A stretch of DNA of 64,000 nucleotides from Roseobacter sp. GAI101 (GCF_000156335.1 NZ_DS999216.1:58813-122812), one strand, 5' to 3'. Numbered from the stretch's first letter, positions 27,101-32,061 are shown. The notes: generated by a model not told the origin, from the letters alone. Numbers and translations: made by a program.

Positions 27101-30100
27101 CAGATCGGCCGTGCCCACACGGGCATCAATCGCGGTCCAACTGCGCGCGGCAACGGCGTCTTCGGTGATAAAGCCAAGCTCGACCGAGACACCGGTCGCA
27201 TCAAAGCCGGTGGCCCCGTCAAGGTCTTCCAGTGCGATCAGACCCGTGATCAGCGACGGGTCAGCTACACCATAGGTAAAGCCACCGCCGACACCCGCAA
27301 AGAACGCCGCGTCATCGATCAAGAAAGTAGTTACATTCGCAACAAAGTCCGCGCCAAGCCCGCTGCCAGAAACGGTATAGCTGCCCGTGGCAAGCGAGAA
27401 GCCCCCGCCTAGATAGACCAAACCGTGACCGAAATAGATCCGGCCTTCGACCGCGAAATCCGTGCCTGTGCTAAGATCACCAAGCGCAGTCGCGGCGTCG
27501 GTGTAATCAATCGTCGACCAATCCAGCTTGGTCACCGGCAGGCCCGCGTCATCAATCGCAGTGTTGTAGCGGACAGTCACATCATTGGCCTGTGCCTCGA
27601 CATTGCCCAGACCCAGCACCTGCGCCAGACCGAACCCGCCGGTCAGCCCGATATAGGTAACGTCGTCCGTCGTATCGATCACATCGGCACCGGCGTCGAT
27701 CAACACGCCCAAAGAAAGGTTCGCATTCTCGACATAGACACCGCTGGCATTGCCCCGATTGACCACAAGGTTGCCCTCGGCGTCCTCGCCAAACACCGCG
27801 CGACCACCGGCAAAGAACGTCGTCTCGGACAGGGTTAGCAAAATCAGATCACCGTCGATGCCTGACACCGGATCGGTCGGCACATCCAGCGCCACCGCCA
27901 TCGAGAAGACCGAGGTCAGATAAACCGCATTTGTAACTTCAAGCGTCAGCGTCCCGCCGATCTTGAACTGCTCAAGCCCGTTCAACCCAAGGACAGCATC
28001 CGTCAGATCAAGCTGCGGGCCGGTCAGATCGGCGGCAAGGTTCTTCCAGTTCATCACCGTGGGCACCGCACCGGGGTCAGCCACCACATCAACCACCGAG
28101 GCAAAGTTGCCCGTCACCAAGAAATCGCGACCGTCGATGGCAAAATCATCCGGACCACCAAGCCCCCGCACGTCGATATTCTCAACTGTTGCGCGGAAGG
28201 CCAGCCATGTTTCGAACGCCAGCGCACCATCAATCGTGGCGCTGCCCGCATTCCGCGCAATCAGCGCCAGTTCGAAACCGACACCGGCAGCATAAAACCC
28301 TTGGAACGTATCCGACACGCCGGTCGGCCCACCATCAATCAGCGACCGCGTGATCGGTGCCTTCACAAGCTCGTTATTCGCGTCGCGGGTAAAGTCGATG
28401 AGACCGGCGGCAAAGAAACCGTCGCTGAGCTTGAAGGTCACGACCGTCGCATCCGTCGCCGCGATTGCACCGTCATCAATCGTCTGCGTCTTGACCGACA
28501 GTTCAACCTGCCCCGCGATCAGAACGGTTTCGGCAATCTCGATCTCGACATTCGCCAGCAATTCGATGCCATCAAAGTTTAGATCCAGATAGGACACGCC
28601 CGAAGGATCCTTCAGCGCGTCCTGCGTCCAGTCCAGCGCCGTGCTGAAATCCGAAGCAACGTTCAGCTTGATCGACAACTCCCGCGCGATCAGCTTTGTC
28701 TCTGCCAGACCAAAGGATTCCGCAGCCGTGGTAAAGTTCACACCACCGTAGATCACGGACACCACCGTGTCGGTCGCTTGCGTCTTGAACAGACCCAGCG
28801 AGAAGTTCAGGTCAGTCGCCAACACACCTTTGGCATTGGCCGTTTCAAATTCAAGATCAGCCGGCGCTATCAGAACGCTCGGCAGCTCCATGCCCGTTCC
28901 GATAAAGGCCGAAGCATCCGCAAGCTGGAACACCAACAGATCGCCAAAGACAGTATCGCCCGACGGCAGCTCCACATCGGCAGTTGTCTTGGTCAGCGTC
29001 AGGCCGCCTGCGAAATAGGCAATGTCAGTATAGGCAAAGACGCCCGGTGCCCGCTCAGACTTCTCTTGGAAGACCAGCGCGGCGGTACCGGTGACGGACG
29101 AAAATTCGGCAGTGGCGCTGGCAAAGGCAGGTGCTTCGCGCAGAACAACGGCATCCGTGATATTGCCGGCACCGGTCATTGCCCCCTGAGAGGCGACGTT
29201 CAACAACACAGCCGCCTGACCGACCGACCCTTTGATCGCATCCGCATTGATCAGCGTCAGCTGGTCGATGGACGCATCCAGCGATGCCCAGACGTGATAG
29301 CCAGACAATGGACCGTCAGTATAGGCCTGACGGTAAAAGCGCAGATCGAAGTCAAAGTTCAGACCCTCAACCCCGGTTGCAGCATTTTCTTCGCCATTTG
29401 CCTTGCGCGTGAAATAAGTCTCGCCATCTGAACCAGCAAACAGGGTTGCGGCGGCGACGGTCATCGTCACCACATCAACATTGTTCAACGTGACCTCGGC
29501 CCCACCGATCACAAATCCGGTGACAGTCTGGTTCTGGACAAAACTCGACGAAACACTCGCGCCATCCCCAAGGGACAGGGTGACAAAATCGCCGACTGTA
29601 ATCTCATAGACGTTGGTCGCGTCGGCAGCCGTGCTCTGGTTGCTATCGTCAAACCCGTGGGTCAGCAGACCACCCGTCGCATAGATGATCGCATCGCCCT
29701 CGGTCCCGCCCACCAGCTTGCCGATATTCTCGAACCGGGTCACGCCAGTCTCGGACGTCACCGTCCCGGCATTGACGGAAGCAATGTCCCAGACGCTGTC
29801 AAAGTTTTCACCTTCGACAACATACAGCCCGGTGTCTGTATCATTCCCACCGCGCAGCAATCCGATGTTGGAATAGGTCAGGGCGTAGTCGGTGGTGGCA
29901 CCCGTCGCAAAGCTTAGTGTCCCGCGGTTCAGGCCGGTAATCTTGAACGTGCCCTCTTGCGACAGACCGCCAAACAAATCATCCGCCCCGACCAGCGCAT
30001 CCGTATTCCCAGCCAGACCAATCAGCGTGGTGACTTCGCTGCCCGTTGTGAAAACCTGTTCGGTCAGGGACGCGTCGCTGAATGCCGTGATCCCGCCGCT

Positions 30101-31159
30101 GGCCGAAACCTGATAGAACAACTGCCCGCTCAGCGACGCTGGAATGACCGAGATGTCATCTGGCAAAAGCAAACGCTCGCCCTCGGCCAGTGCCTCGCCC
30201 ATCAGAGCCAACCCGCTAGTGTGGTCCAGACCGGCAGCATGGCCAATCTCGTGCAGCATCACCGTCAGCAGATCGACACCTTCAGCGGCACCGTTTCCAT
30301 CCGCTTCCAGCGCGTATCCATTCAGCGTTGCGTATTCTGTGTTTGTCAGGGGCGACGCATCAACGAACCACCCTGCCCCGGCCGCATCGCCATCAATAGT
30401 GATAAGGTTTGCCGTTGCATCATAACTGGCCAAAGTTCCCGCAGCCAAATCGCCAATGACGAAATCAAGGTCCGCTGGCACCGGGCCGTTTGCTCCGGCC
30501 CACAACGCAACCGCAGCGTCGAACGTCGCCTGCGCCTCTGTCTTCAGGCTGATGGCGTTTAAGGCACCGCTATTCGTGCCCTCAAGCGTCAGGTCATGGA
30601 TTTCGGAAACGCTAAAAGCAGATGGCGCATGGGCATCATCTGCTGACTGAACTTCTACCGTAGCATCCTGTTGCGCAGGTGGCCCTGTCGGCGAGATGCT
30701 GTCCAGATCAACCGACGTTCCGACCAACGTCGATCCGAACGCATAGTCAGGATCTTCATCCGCGCTGGCATCCAACGGTTCGTGCTGTACGACCTCACGC
30801 GCGGCGTTTTCGGTCCAATCTTCGGGCCATTCCATCTCGGCCTCGAGGGGCTCAGCTACCGCGATCTCGGCTGCCTTAGCATCCTGATTTTCGGTCGCAT
30901 CAATGACCTCTACAATCGCGGCCAGGTTCGACATCGGATCGTCCCAGCCCGCCTTATCCGCGATGCGTGCCATTTCGCCCAGAACGGGGTCCGCAGACAA
31001 AAGAATTCGAGGTTCCAGCGCTTCGACCCGGAATGATTCTTCGCGGTTCAGGCTGTCATGTGTCGGGTCGCGCAAGACACCTTCAGCACCGAATCGAGAA
31101 GGCTCGGCGCGCGCGCCGTCCTTTCGAAACAATCTTGAAAGCAGTGACCTTACGGACAT
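5990..31159 (-). CDS. Giant LEPR-XLL domain repeat protein with metzincin motif and RTX repeats
   Basis: Open frame of 8,389 codons; with its continuation to position 1 the product exceeds 10,380 residues. Order of modules: LEPR-XLL motif (residues 48-57), an acidic stretch, a short domain ending in HEIGHAAGLDH (303-313), a ~2,600-residue array of ~180-residue repeats, a ~1,300-residue array of ~115-residue GYIDVxF repeats, beta-rich filament-like sequence, RTX GGxGxD repeats near residue 6,900, and Calx-beta-like modules near 8,100-8,340. LEPR-XLL proteins are known as very large repetitive, presumably exported proteins of proteobacteria with no settled function. The start ATG at 31159 lies a few bases after a weak CAGGG. 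The start is favoured because LEPR-XLL sits about 50 residues from the N-terminus in this family. The last ~45 residues before the literal stop are out of frame. Role as adhesin, matrix protein or surface filament is inference. Confidence 0.85.
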   Translation of the reverse strand: MSVRSLLSRLFRKDGARAEPSRFGAEGVLRDPTHDSLNREESFRVEALEPRILLSADPVLGEMARIADKAGWDDPMSNLAAIVEVIDATENQDAKAAEIAVAEPLEAEMEWPEDWTENAAREVVQHEPLDASADEDPDYAFGSTLVGTSVDLDSISPTGPPAQQDATVEVQSADDAHAPSAFSVSEIHDLTLEGTNSGALNAISLKTEAQATFDAAVALWAGANGPVPADLDFVIGDLAAGTLASYDATANLITIDGDAAGAGWFVDASPLTNTEYATLNGYALEADGNGAAEGVDLLTVMLHEIGHAAGLDHTSGLALMGEALAEGERLLLPDDISVIPASLSGQLFYQVSASGGITAFSDASLTEQVFTTGSEVTTLIGLAGNTDALVGADDLFGGLSQEGTFKITGLNRGTLSFATGATTDYALTYSNIGLLRGGNDTDTGLYVVEGENFDSVWDIASVNAGTVTSETGVTRFENIGKLVGGTEGDAIIYATGGLLTHGFDDSNQSTAADATNVYEITVGDFVTLSLGDGASVSSSFVQNQTVTGFVIGGAEVTLNNVDVVTMTVAAATLFAGSDGETYFTRKANGEENAATGVEGLNFDFDLRFYRQAYTDGPLSGYHVWASLDASIDQLTLINADAIKGSVGQAAVLLNVASQGAMTGAGNITDAVVLREAPAFASATAEFSSVTGTAALVFQEKSERAPGVFAYTDIAYFAGGLTLTKTTADVELPSGDTVFGDLLVFQLADASAFIGTGMELPSVLIAPADLEFETANAKGVLATDLNFSLGLFKTQATDTVVSVIYGGVNFTTAAESFGLAETKLIARELSIKLNVASDFSTALDWTQDALKDPSGVSYLDLNFDGIELLANVEIEIAETVLIAGQVELSVKTQTIDDGAIAATDATVVTFKLSDGFFAAGLIDFTRDANNELVKAPITRSLIDGGPTGVSDTFQGFYAAGVGFELALIARNAGSATIDGALAFETWLAFRATVENIDVRGLGGPDDFAIDGRDFLVTGNFASVVDVVADPGAVPTVMNWKNLAADLTGPQLDLTDAVLGLNGLEQFKIGGTLTLEVTNAVYLTSVFSMAVALDVPTDPVSGIDGDLILLTLSETTFFAGGRAVFGEDAEGNLVVNRGNASGVYVENANLSLGVLIDAGADVIDTTDDVTYIGLTGGFGLAQVLGLGNVEAQANDVTVRYNTAIDDAGLPVTKLDWSTIDYTDAATALGDLSTGTDFAVEGRIYFGHGLVYLGGGFSLATGSYTVSGSGLGADFVANVTTFLIDDAAFFAGVGGGFTYGVADPSLITGLIALEDLDGATGFDATGVSVELGFITEDAVAARSWTAIDARVGTADLVGLPDGFVASVKDVYFSTNVADEISATKLNWNDLTLDGTAFPTVTGLAAIGATDDSLGAVFDNTLGFSFGGSFRGEIDGTVLLAGSLTGDIVALETLDALPGEVAATENVNVISFTVSNGYLFAGVGGSFTTVDGVVAGIGAGGTGFTAADLSLDFLSVSQGQTDPTIAGTTQTWTALKAGAGQLDVRGINGIDLKAYDLEVRLNSASTTDPAAMATKLDWTTLNAADAPIFGTTSITDAVDGINADLDFSVMGAIEVAIEDNVLLFGAFGINAQTKTIDDNNGIVVADASVLSFSISGATLFAGAGGALIYDDLTLRATGLEEGGTGIAVQDANLELAIISEAATAAAPLSWLAVAGEIGQADLRGIDGAIAIARNITFRFNGAATDAAMVSTKLDWTGIDDFNGTRIGTIEETLDLSFGGQIELNIQNNVIVAAGFAGTIQTVSNVTDGAGITVAEAQLVKFNLSSAYLFIGDGGAFTLAGDLPSGVVNGVADQGTGFAVTNAALNLYVVNETAGIGATSVRSWTGLYATASQVAPRGLPEGLEIAVTDIEVVFNKATVTALPGGVATEGTKLDWVNVSQFSAVPDVFDAGTDLKVAGTLTLDAFGFVDLGARFDLQVVSGVQAQLDTDAALEDANLLLLGLTLTDPLFIGQPGGVGISVGSGNVAVALLSAVPDAVLTATVTTIPSATAITGSLGNATITNLPDGIVFNINSLTLDYYTHVPLDVADPGFDWTTVVVPDQVSGDGVLFNYGPRGAPLDARFNETADTTQVTGAVSFSAFDFIAAEATFSFAQDIVDVDVNSDQSFDLATDMDNASLTRISLGVVGTEADPGLTIGIRDGPGMSVVSAGLVFASITSSDPVLDARGYFGLKANIDTATLEGVDVIDATLNNGAIEVNSAAIIGSLTPLTVLDWNRAVNLGSTEWNTTTAIDPGTYDILSATNRNGIVAPQTDTVLDVTRDGIALYADATIIIDDFIHARGEASLVSEQNVAARTLDDATSFNTSVLRLGLANVAVFAGTGVPNYVTDPVSGRVTGVDPASNITGVTLNVNSLGILLVKESPTVPAATTPLRSWYAVKASGDAALLGVDGLVLSGTLNVAVNGIDKTLPTYSTLDFSDADVWNVTVGENPRITFDDLIETVVEVRGSLVLGVEQYVFISGEFAFRKGDALLDVVLSDGAARTVSLLTVGARDVNIFVGTGYDLEQAFDAQTDLVGLKISNGFVALALLQSVDATTGLPIAAGLPTAGAYTALNAGGDVELVGIDGLTLSAYDFEVKYNAASVGRTINFDTNNLIVPTGLDAADDVTLSMAAEILEVTGFAVITIDQYVFLSGNVTFYKGLVIPATANPTNKTFGVMQISGSNINAFVGVGGPYFELDVPNRTSSVPAAAGSAVGVAVQGISFDLALLSQVEISAVTGQYIASLNGDRYTALYAEVAGVNLVGVGGVALSSNNVKIKVNQGRTGAPAGTPQTALPAAFDFTEVTGLSPGATTPETVEPDFLYVFKEQGFRETIIGFEAIGTNAGTGLSLLINTSGVTPTSVASADFALQADVTFERTTLRNGSIVTKISATDVTASLGTIDVDVTGNALILITPAGLSANIDVTLPAKSFTDGRNTFAFDSPNFRLELNTATVPVNEEFKVAAYLDGNGVEQTTRSLDLPGGKFIRITGENLRLRVDLGNATGTITADDRPELAFGGTISLSTFSDVTDPANVKKRTIFVFSEVTGTYTDPDSDPDDPDVYGLTDAKGVIIYYAGETDPTQNGLAGQIELTAQGGGGDFAAEGTGILRFNTTGRIIDQTVDIGDAVYRLTFSAAQTATPAKSFFIQLGVADVTLSYDPYLTITGSVTTLNIADYANFVAAGVSSGISGRNISIFLGDKGPDLESTDDDVGLLITNTQLVVLEFVTSGLRTFAIYAKGDASVVGIDGLRIQGSVEVWINNSGQMIETTQVLDIPRLDADDMLPSLAVKFVSGTMEMVMGGTGDQKLTIGIGATAAEDVVVITSDAVQFTRTPLGVIEVFAPDTRITVNPEGDADRAIGLGGAARFNFGGGNGFQLSDIRLTSYTINGQTGVVNSRPRDLVQLSADLAAPLQNQIVRLDQLNYIDVIFNNNNYLSTPSNPDGIVDSSITDDEQEFIIRAVNQSGTTFNIEVSGAATRVEGTAKPTFRYEILNKPDSIPTNSPITYEVEFLANSWKDSANSLGAREIERFSVLRALGNGFGAAEFELARLAAAQAASIALAKPFSGATVDATQLNAAGFIDVTFRTTVGQRLNIATIDGNEIRISAVGGAANVGGVIGVAQVSATTWRYFIAAKPPAPVVGVPASPVGAAANTLSNAAFSVGDVQVDFIAGTWSYDQDRTGLPTTTVLFGAVDGVTLTDRTTNNAASVGTAADPLRVQYASVFTVANIPEVQTSGLSFNIGPVTIESPSVGLDKLAFKDGRLILTIAIGADRAALAFGSTPPQGGTPSNTGGTSVVINGLLVKFDVGIDVLAAVTGGEPDIGFTGKWEVTADSLIGTVPEVLTFEAVNIKIGYDPDYDASKDLLNTLEGAGQKLVEIGTVRVTFPSFGLTGLITGTALTPGLIVYENGFSLKTAQLIYGGLNSNPTAASATRTDSQTGPIRFGSLLEFDDLRIGVTDFSVVFGQAVNFNGSIFFASGGAKFAPGKPISADIRDRTGPELTDTVGAPDTEAIRLGLTFTNGVVDGFIWRMDTFRITLGPNLVLTGQDLNLDTGAAADEELISFAAIGAELTVGSVTLVGEARQFAFLGDGTFVTKRGFGVFIGVGSATGATFKWPAWLPIRITEIGVQWADIQAAPEKFVLTLSATITGLQGNAGLKFEGTVRGIQIDVGALIGGDNPIIGIESLGVSISGNVFGGEIEGTLIGGIIKVDANGNEIGVLDTDTVVADRVFFIGVEAGYSVAGLSGFTIRFALSELGPLGVLVTAQIPGGILLEPISGLTINNFTGGVDFFTSLPDITTPSELTGPAFQLPANVSVDGWLDMVRGQVLTQYRLVQANPSQSGFAAAFQAPMVITGSAKLYSIYTSQLTFNGQVTIKISTDGKILVIGQLNFAADNLSLSARLYANLSKIASGEATILFLAKIPDQIDLITIEGSLRFGFQTLLGDDVAIAIVQDRAASPTQELAGPGTGTELGQSAINNAGYIDVTLDAAPTTASGVILDPGSVLDLAPELILADGSGVVLDDTLAPVHLGGTTYRFWVIGTATGDISYTYVNQGWSYLNEQTGAVLYSGVADEESSETGTAAVVSGPWIDIRFIPEIGADLTLDDLRAIVNKNVAPFTVRDQNDAIVALKSFSATTVNNARVIVGDDIVRFFFAGDALATGTYTVEFNAGGWTRDNTPSIQTVTQSFKIVNPTAKLVGPFGTSDTGYTADVNALNAGSNELIISFRAPSGNALDYASIFDTGAEFTLTLNGSNVTVGAPVAVRQGFVDDATSPDNGKVIYTAVTVPADLAAEGVTLEEYLTSEGITQFKYTITQGGFVYAPGVYELSFVDNAFSDAAGNQSIVTPAIELVVEGATAALVNPGEGASIDINRLGARSYIDITFQAVPTGFAGYDLASITDLGAEFTLSGTGIGSIALDSAQAPTLMSGTATGTPTYRYWLTGDFADGASVGSVTVTAINGSWSFVKAAADITNTGTVNDGVLEIGEVDAVAGATNPLSLTSIFGAPPTGYSLDPASLLDAAPEFIVTSGGALAGNAATVRQDDGSSTDTAVQYRYAIVPTDPAATTAAVGLTFKQDQVSYKADLARALTVTSLNGGETGDVSYVDILVTPATGQIVPDFTANVANFTLSGAGAAGVTVTGLKDLGAGITRVFLNGGFSVGKAGLNIAANSFGVAGAQNRALTLDFKVAGAQATIVNPGVDGTIGIGTINGRGYVDLSFARPAEGLRIGSIIDLAPEFAFVGSNVQIAFDDTQAPEWLNPDPVVDVAGKPVDPDTLTEDYRFRYWTKGTFTTGTTIERIATFVNEDGIEEATVLRNDGAAVTTTGVVSFAPLTLDTSWIDVRFTATFGDVIDFATLGDEIIVTIGPEASPVSVGITGAMRIGDGLTVRYFLGSDLSAGEVRVAVQAGTYSSGSNAGEASVETFQVLQLSGAIADPVDGGVIGLDDLNNRGYIDVRFAMPSYAFEIDQASVTDLDAEVTFSATNGTIVADTSQAPIYLGMDGTDAIFRVWYLGSFRGDATANNVTVEFIGGSFNWLDASGNTVDAATASNSVELQIEQGTTPAAFYLSLQLGTTELLDRASIAAGIASGAYTITRADGSTLTVTGQYARAPPAGATDVEPLRPGLIELTVSGGIAANPIAAGEFVTLTYSATAWTYDGTAIEAQQTQTLSVTSAQTNGYIDVQFATLGDTAINPEFAINTQTLTGNEFTLGGAGATVAVLQGSPTDLGNNTFRYYTSGAYTTGDVIVTFTAGSWSDLEGNTGAQSTESFKIIDRVADGATPAPGGATTSKIFYIEIAGGIRYDAPGLGGESLLEQRGMARLTFGTYNDPDRGDVFRFSLKFSGTAKIIKLGNVGSIAGSFTIEDGGNTGVPQFWGVAAVQTNFSALNPLGLHIDASAVLQINLSNQDRTETIALEGIPGDQLGVVISGQSNISSLGLSTTPPLFAERDVTQGLRTAFAASGIDVTLAENATVAMTKKLAGDVNQWRITSAGKTYFADQNGTELILSSDEQSFNLLAGSFAFKIQGSVTLTAPNEDPAVSPLAELKGGFYLSITSERIEIFATASAKVFGGTRAAVLIEGRAQGLFIVDLVADAGGRAGIAGSLSLERTGGSQSTDGNQDTGDFGGIPTDLFVLDVTISLIFNTTGVDQEFIVPTSFLPLLPADAPAKIVIGGNAPGTTGPTDYYFIALLEGSVTLFNAVTLTGSLQLANGQSEIDGETVNSTRLTGNVSGSIQYVGVVSGLLDLEIRISPAGNSGVVGRALLTLESGLAVPGVDLEANATLSLEINTFTATENFVTFLNADEVAKIPTSAHYLELVLDEDTGQPITDISGNKKGVIVLKNGLSLYIEAVLKIDPIVELRGAFTFEIRNNGTEVSAEIAVKAQLVGVIEDLDLVGKIVISDGGMIIYGLIQITNAGIPDVLTFNGRASFELNTFSSKRDIQVQGTDRTVESGVKLEINGSVTFADFATASGKTTIAILSNRTEISFDVVFGLGGLNVRAAGAAGLYYTGNQITGIALGLSVSIDANVARVIDISARGSLTLNTTGKDRRIGSFDLKADSFSLKLTGSVEFLKTIKFNASFSVVVVNEEWTVAFNANINFFGIATMSANGVFRSDGTFNVDLTGGVLLGSRTFGMEGSFRFNVYYDYLNRPENGTPSNLAIGFSGSASVSLYGLGINWGGASIGFGAKIENVERGGRVPINVKAYASVKVLFIRIKLNLNFTIGYLELPEPIKLADQNGGDLTLNMGNSNGDRGIGAGATDETYIIEQIAPGTIKLIYSGREQIFTGVDRIIGYGDAGNDVILVREGVDADLLFDGGSGIDLVDYQGSGRAIINKTDNATDFGDQITIGRFAAAGSEVYGTNVTRPLADGETASLLGDRIISRSTNSITIDAKGGDDFIQQLGAGAATIRAGAGNDIVFGGAGNDNINGGSGVDEIDGGEGSDTIDGGNGVDLIFRTLEAAGILTVNGTGAQDTVFVTGSARADTARVTKGSVEIRNGDNTRGVNILGGAGTVQVQLLGGNDTVIIDDISGQNVNRLIIEDDLAIEGPGFRDDPADRPGSREGSSDSNADTVIINGSAGVDTFTLLQDTVDASDIKVDAKWNGTNTAIAIVLNDFRRSAGDKLIINAGASGDTIDASRLTQNTVALELNGDGGADTITGSSFDDVIDGGSDNDTITGGEGFDTFLDSGTNDAGDTLSETFTGYDFGLFEDRFVVGIVSGPSSDVWTGATLENLIGIFENVTLKGGPNAANRMVVNDLDRTIRVNGSVVSVAAFDGTATLDAKSTGSSETYHINAPKGSNFTVVINDTGSGASTVRFYGSDGSDAIIVNDDTLAVTGAATVGITHTGTDNVVLNTAGGADEITVQSTDIPLQINSGLGDDTIRVGNAGGSLTAIDAVVTINAFDVFAPGATAPTDRGSDTLLINGRYDANASSGSIGLIDPANLEGFMSVTGFNLVDGNKTVAINYIAVEIVEIDLGEGANTATITSTGLADKTTLRTWGGVDMVNIHVINGPTVVQTGTGVDSVVVGNPISTTIGSEYTVNDILFGQLTIDGGSEAVGTAEGIDVLRVSDNGDTTPDRGGRLTADEIVGLGMTVGIKYTSFETLILETSDANNELHIDGTHVGLTQIDMGDEPVSPTDDAANDVLNIERLGGQTEIKLGQGNDIVRVNYDRYGKQTFTNGLQSGDMGTTYQLDLDGEQGSDFYQIGLSGEGTALIRLLDSGISGQGADRAEINGTNRADLFLFRANADPAVAIGVVAALQLDENDDQVAGILEEVQYNGALEGDIQVNGRDGNDLFVFDDTLATFNVFGDAGDDTFQIGQLFDSARDASNPFNGLKGRDQYTTTQVTLGFLSNGISKNATLNGGTGQDNFTVYSNKAELFLFGNEDDDSFLVRSFVRVDPDDPAAPYTNINGGQGADFVSYNINAPVRIDGGDGFDSLTIVGSEFGDDYVITENGVFGGGLFVSFVGLEKLVVDALQGNDTFFIESTNENVQVEIVGGLGSDNINIAGADLSDVTEGGAITVVSNSLNGHNGLIQTTVSSNDDRYNAIFAKDVVANIADNDEAGVIIFNDYDALRVFEDTQTSPLLIHNTYGIALSRAPDRKVTVTITPTRGTESAQAAGGKGVMVNGSETFTDLVFDATNWDEIQYVTVTGVNDALAEGRQVVNLRHSVVEGTVGTDAQPYDGVVVADVLVEVIDNDSAEVLIFSRTDDASTVDTIDQEVAAEDIRLTANGDSVYVALSRAPTGPVAVTFNVGDGATVSFTGLSVTQSGNSVIVGFDGTNWNTPQLLRIAANNDGVDEGVHYTRITPEITSGQDAFLGLGQAMLRAVLRPISTPTSARAGCRGVVPVRRYPDLPWHDHRCVIET
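6140..6930 (-). other. Two Calx-beta-like modules in the giant protein
   Basis: Two successive units share an xALSRAPxxxVxVTxxx strand pattern, a central TNWxxxQ(Y/L)(V/L)xVxxxND motif and a closing VIDND. This pattern is typical of Calx-beta-like extracellular modules. The second unit runs straight into the frameshift zone. Confidence 0.6.
9510..10720 (-). other. RTX (hemolysin-type) calcium-binding repeat region
   Basis: Contains runs of the nonapeptide GGxGxDxUx, for example AGAGNDIVFGGAGNDNINGG near 10.3 kb and DGGSDNDTITGGEGFD near 9.55 kb. Such repeats bind calcium and fold into beta-rolls outside the cell, and usually accompany type I secretion. No type I exporter genes are in the window. 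Confidence 0.85.
13780..17700 (-). repeat. Tandem array of ~115-residue GYIDVxF repeats (array B)
   Basis: About eleven units start with a GYIDVxF-like strand, at about 17.64, 17.32, 16.92, 16.46, 16.10, 15.77, 15.44, 15.08, 14.73, 14.44 and 14.06 kb. Most are followed by (D)xASIxDxxxEFxxxG and end in an aromatic-rich strand such as YRYWLTGDF. An outlying copy lies near 20.3 kb. The period and strand pattern suggest an immunoglobulin-like or cadherin-like beta-sandwich; that fold is inference. Confidence 0.65.
21230..29020 (-). repeat. Tandem array of ~180-residue protein repeats (array A)
   Basis: A recurring marker of the form FAGxGG/FIGxGG appears at about 29.0, 28.4, 27.8, 27.3, 26.7, 26.2, 25.7, 25.1, 24.6, 24.0, 23.5 and 23.0 kb, and in a diverged form at 21.5 kb. 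Spacing is close to 540 bases. Within each unit follow a hydrophobic LxLALL-type strand, a WxAxxA segment, a motif like L(R/V)GIDGLxL with VxxN, and (K)LDWT before the next marker. Units are diverged at the DNA level, so this is an old protein repeat and not a recent tandem duplication. I do not recognise it as a named domain. Confidence 0.75.
30221..30253 (-). other. Metzincin-type zinc-binding motif in the giant protein
   Basis: Residues 303-313 read HEIGHAAGLDH, matching HExxHxxGxxH, the three-His zinc site of metzincin metalloproteases such as matrixins and serralysins. A Met follows shortly in SGLALMGEAL and could be the Met-turn. The preceding ~120 residues (DFVIGDLAAGTLASYD...) are compatible with a small matrixin-like fold. 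Whether the domain is an active protease cannot be judged from sequence. Confidence 0.75.
30989..31018 (-). other. LEPR-XLL motif
   Basis: Encodes LEPRILLSAD at residues 48-57, the signature that names the LEPR-XLL family. It follows a basic N-terminal tail (MSVRSLLSRLFRKDGAR). No classical Sec signal peptide is visible ahead of it. Confidence 0.9.
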
Positions 31160-31874
31160 TTAATGTACCCTGATGGGGATAAACTACATATTTCAGGCAC
31201 CCCAAAAATGGTGGGTCGGCACAGGTAAAAACGCAAAAAATAGCAAAATTAAGATAATACGTTTTGACCTTAGGCGGAAATCCGCAAGGAAAGCAAACTT
31301 TTTAGTGAACGGTGGGAACTCTTTTCAGCACGAACCATTTTGGCTGTAGTTCCATTTGAGGGGGCCACGTGGGTGTATTGGAGAGGCAGAAGAGGTGTCG
31401 AACCGTGCAACACTCATCGCCAGAACATATGGACAATACATCCCGAATTTCCCCGTCAGATCATTGCTCTTGATGTATGGCTCGACTTCCGATTCAACTT
31501 CAGTTTGCGTGAGTTTGGAGAATTAACGCTAGAACGCGGTGATGACGTTGCGAGCGAGATTATCTAGCGTCGGACGGTCAAGTTTGGCCTCCTAAATGCC
31601 CAAGGGCCAACGCCTCTGCAGCCACCCCCACCTCCATTCCGAATACGAGCTTGAATGATGCAAGGCTTGAGATCACAGGATGGTCTACAACGCGTGGTAT
31701 GGATACAGTCAGCAACCCGCCGTCATTCCATTCTCAACATCCACTCACATTGGTTCGAAGCATTCGAGACGTGGAATCTGCGGCAAATAATGTTTGGTTT
31801 AGAAACGGCATCCCGACTTGCAAACCCGGCGAGTTATCGTGAATGCGCACCAATGAGTACTGTGTGTTGACTAG

Positions 31875-31890
31875 ACGGTCCGCGGACCGT
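31875..31890. promoter_or_regulatory. Predicted parS-like palindrome 1
   Basis: Perfect 16-bp palindrome ACGGTCCGCGGACCGT in gene-free DNA downstream of repC. It shares its core with three other sites in the replication module. repABC replicons are known to carry replicon-specific palindromes bound by RepB; assignment here is inferred from repetition and location. Confidence 0.6.
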
Positions 31891-32061
31891 TGAAGTCACA
31901 AGCCACGACTGCATGTCGTTAATCTGAAATCCCTGAGGTTATCAAGTTCATTCCGTCAGAAAGGCGAGGGCCGGGTTTTCTAGCCTAACGATCATAAGGT
32001 CGTATCCTGGTGTCTATAAACCTTTCACGGCTGACCCTCGCTGGGTTTTCACTTTTCACAG

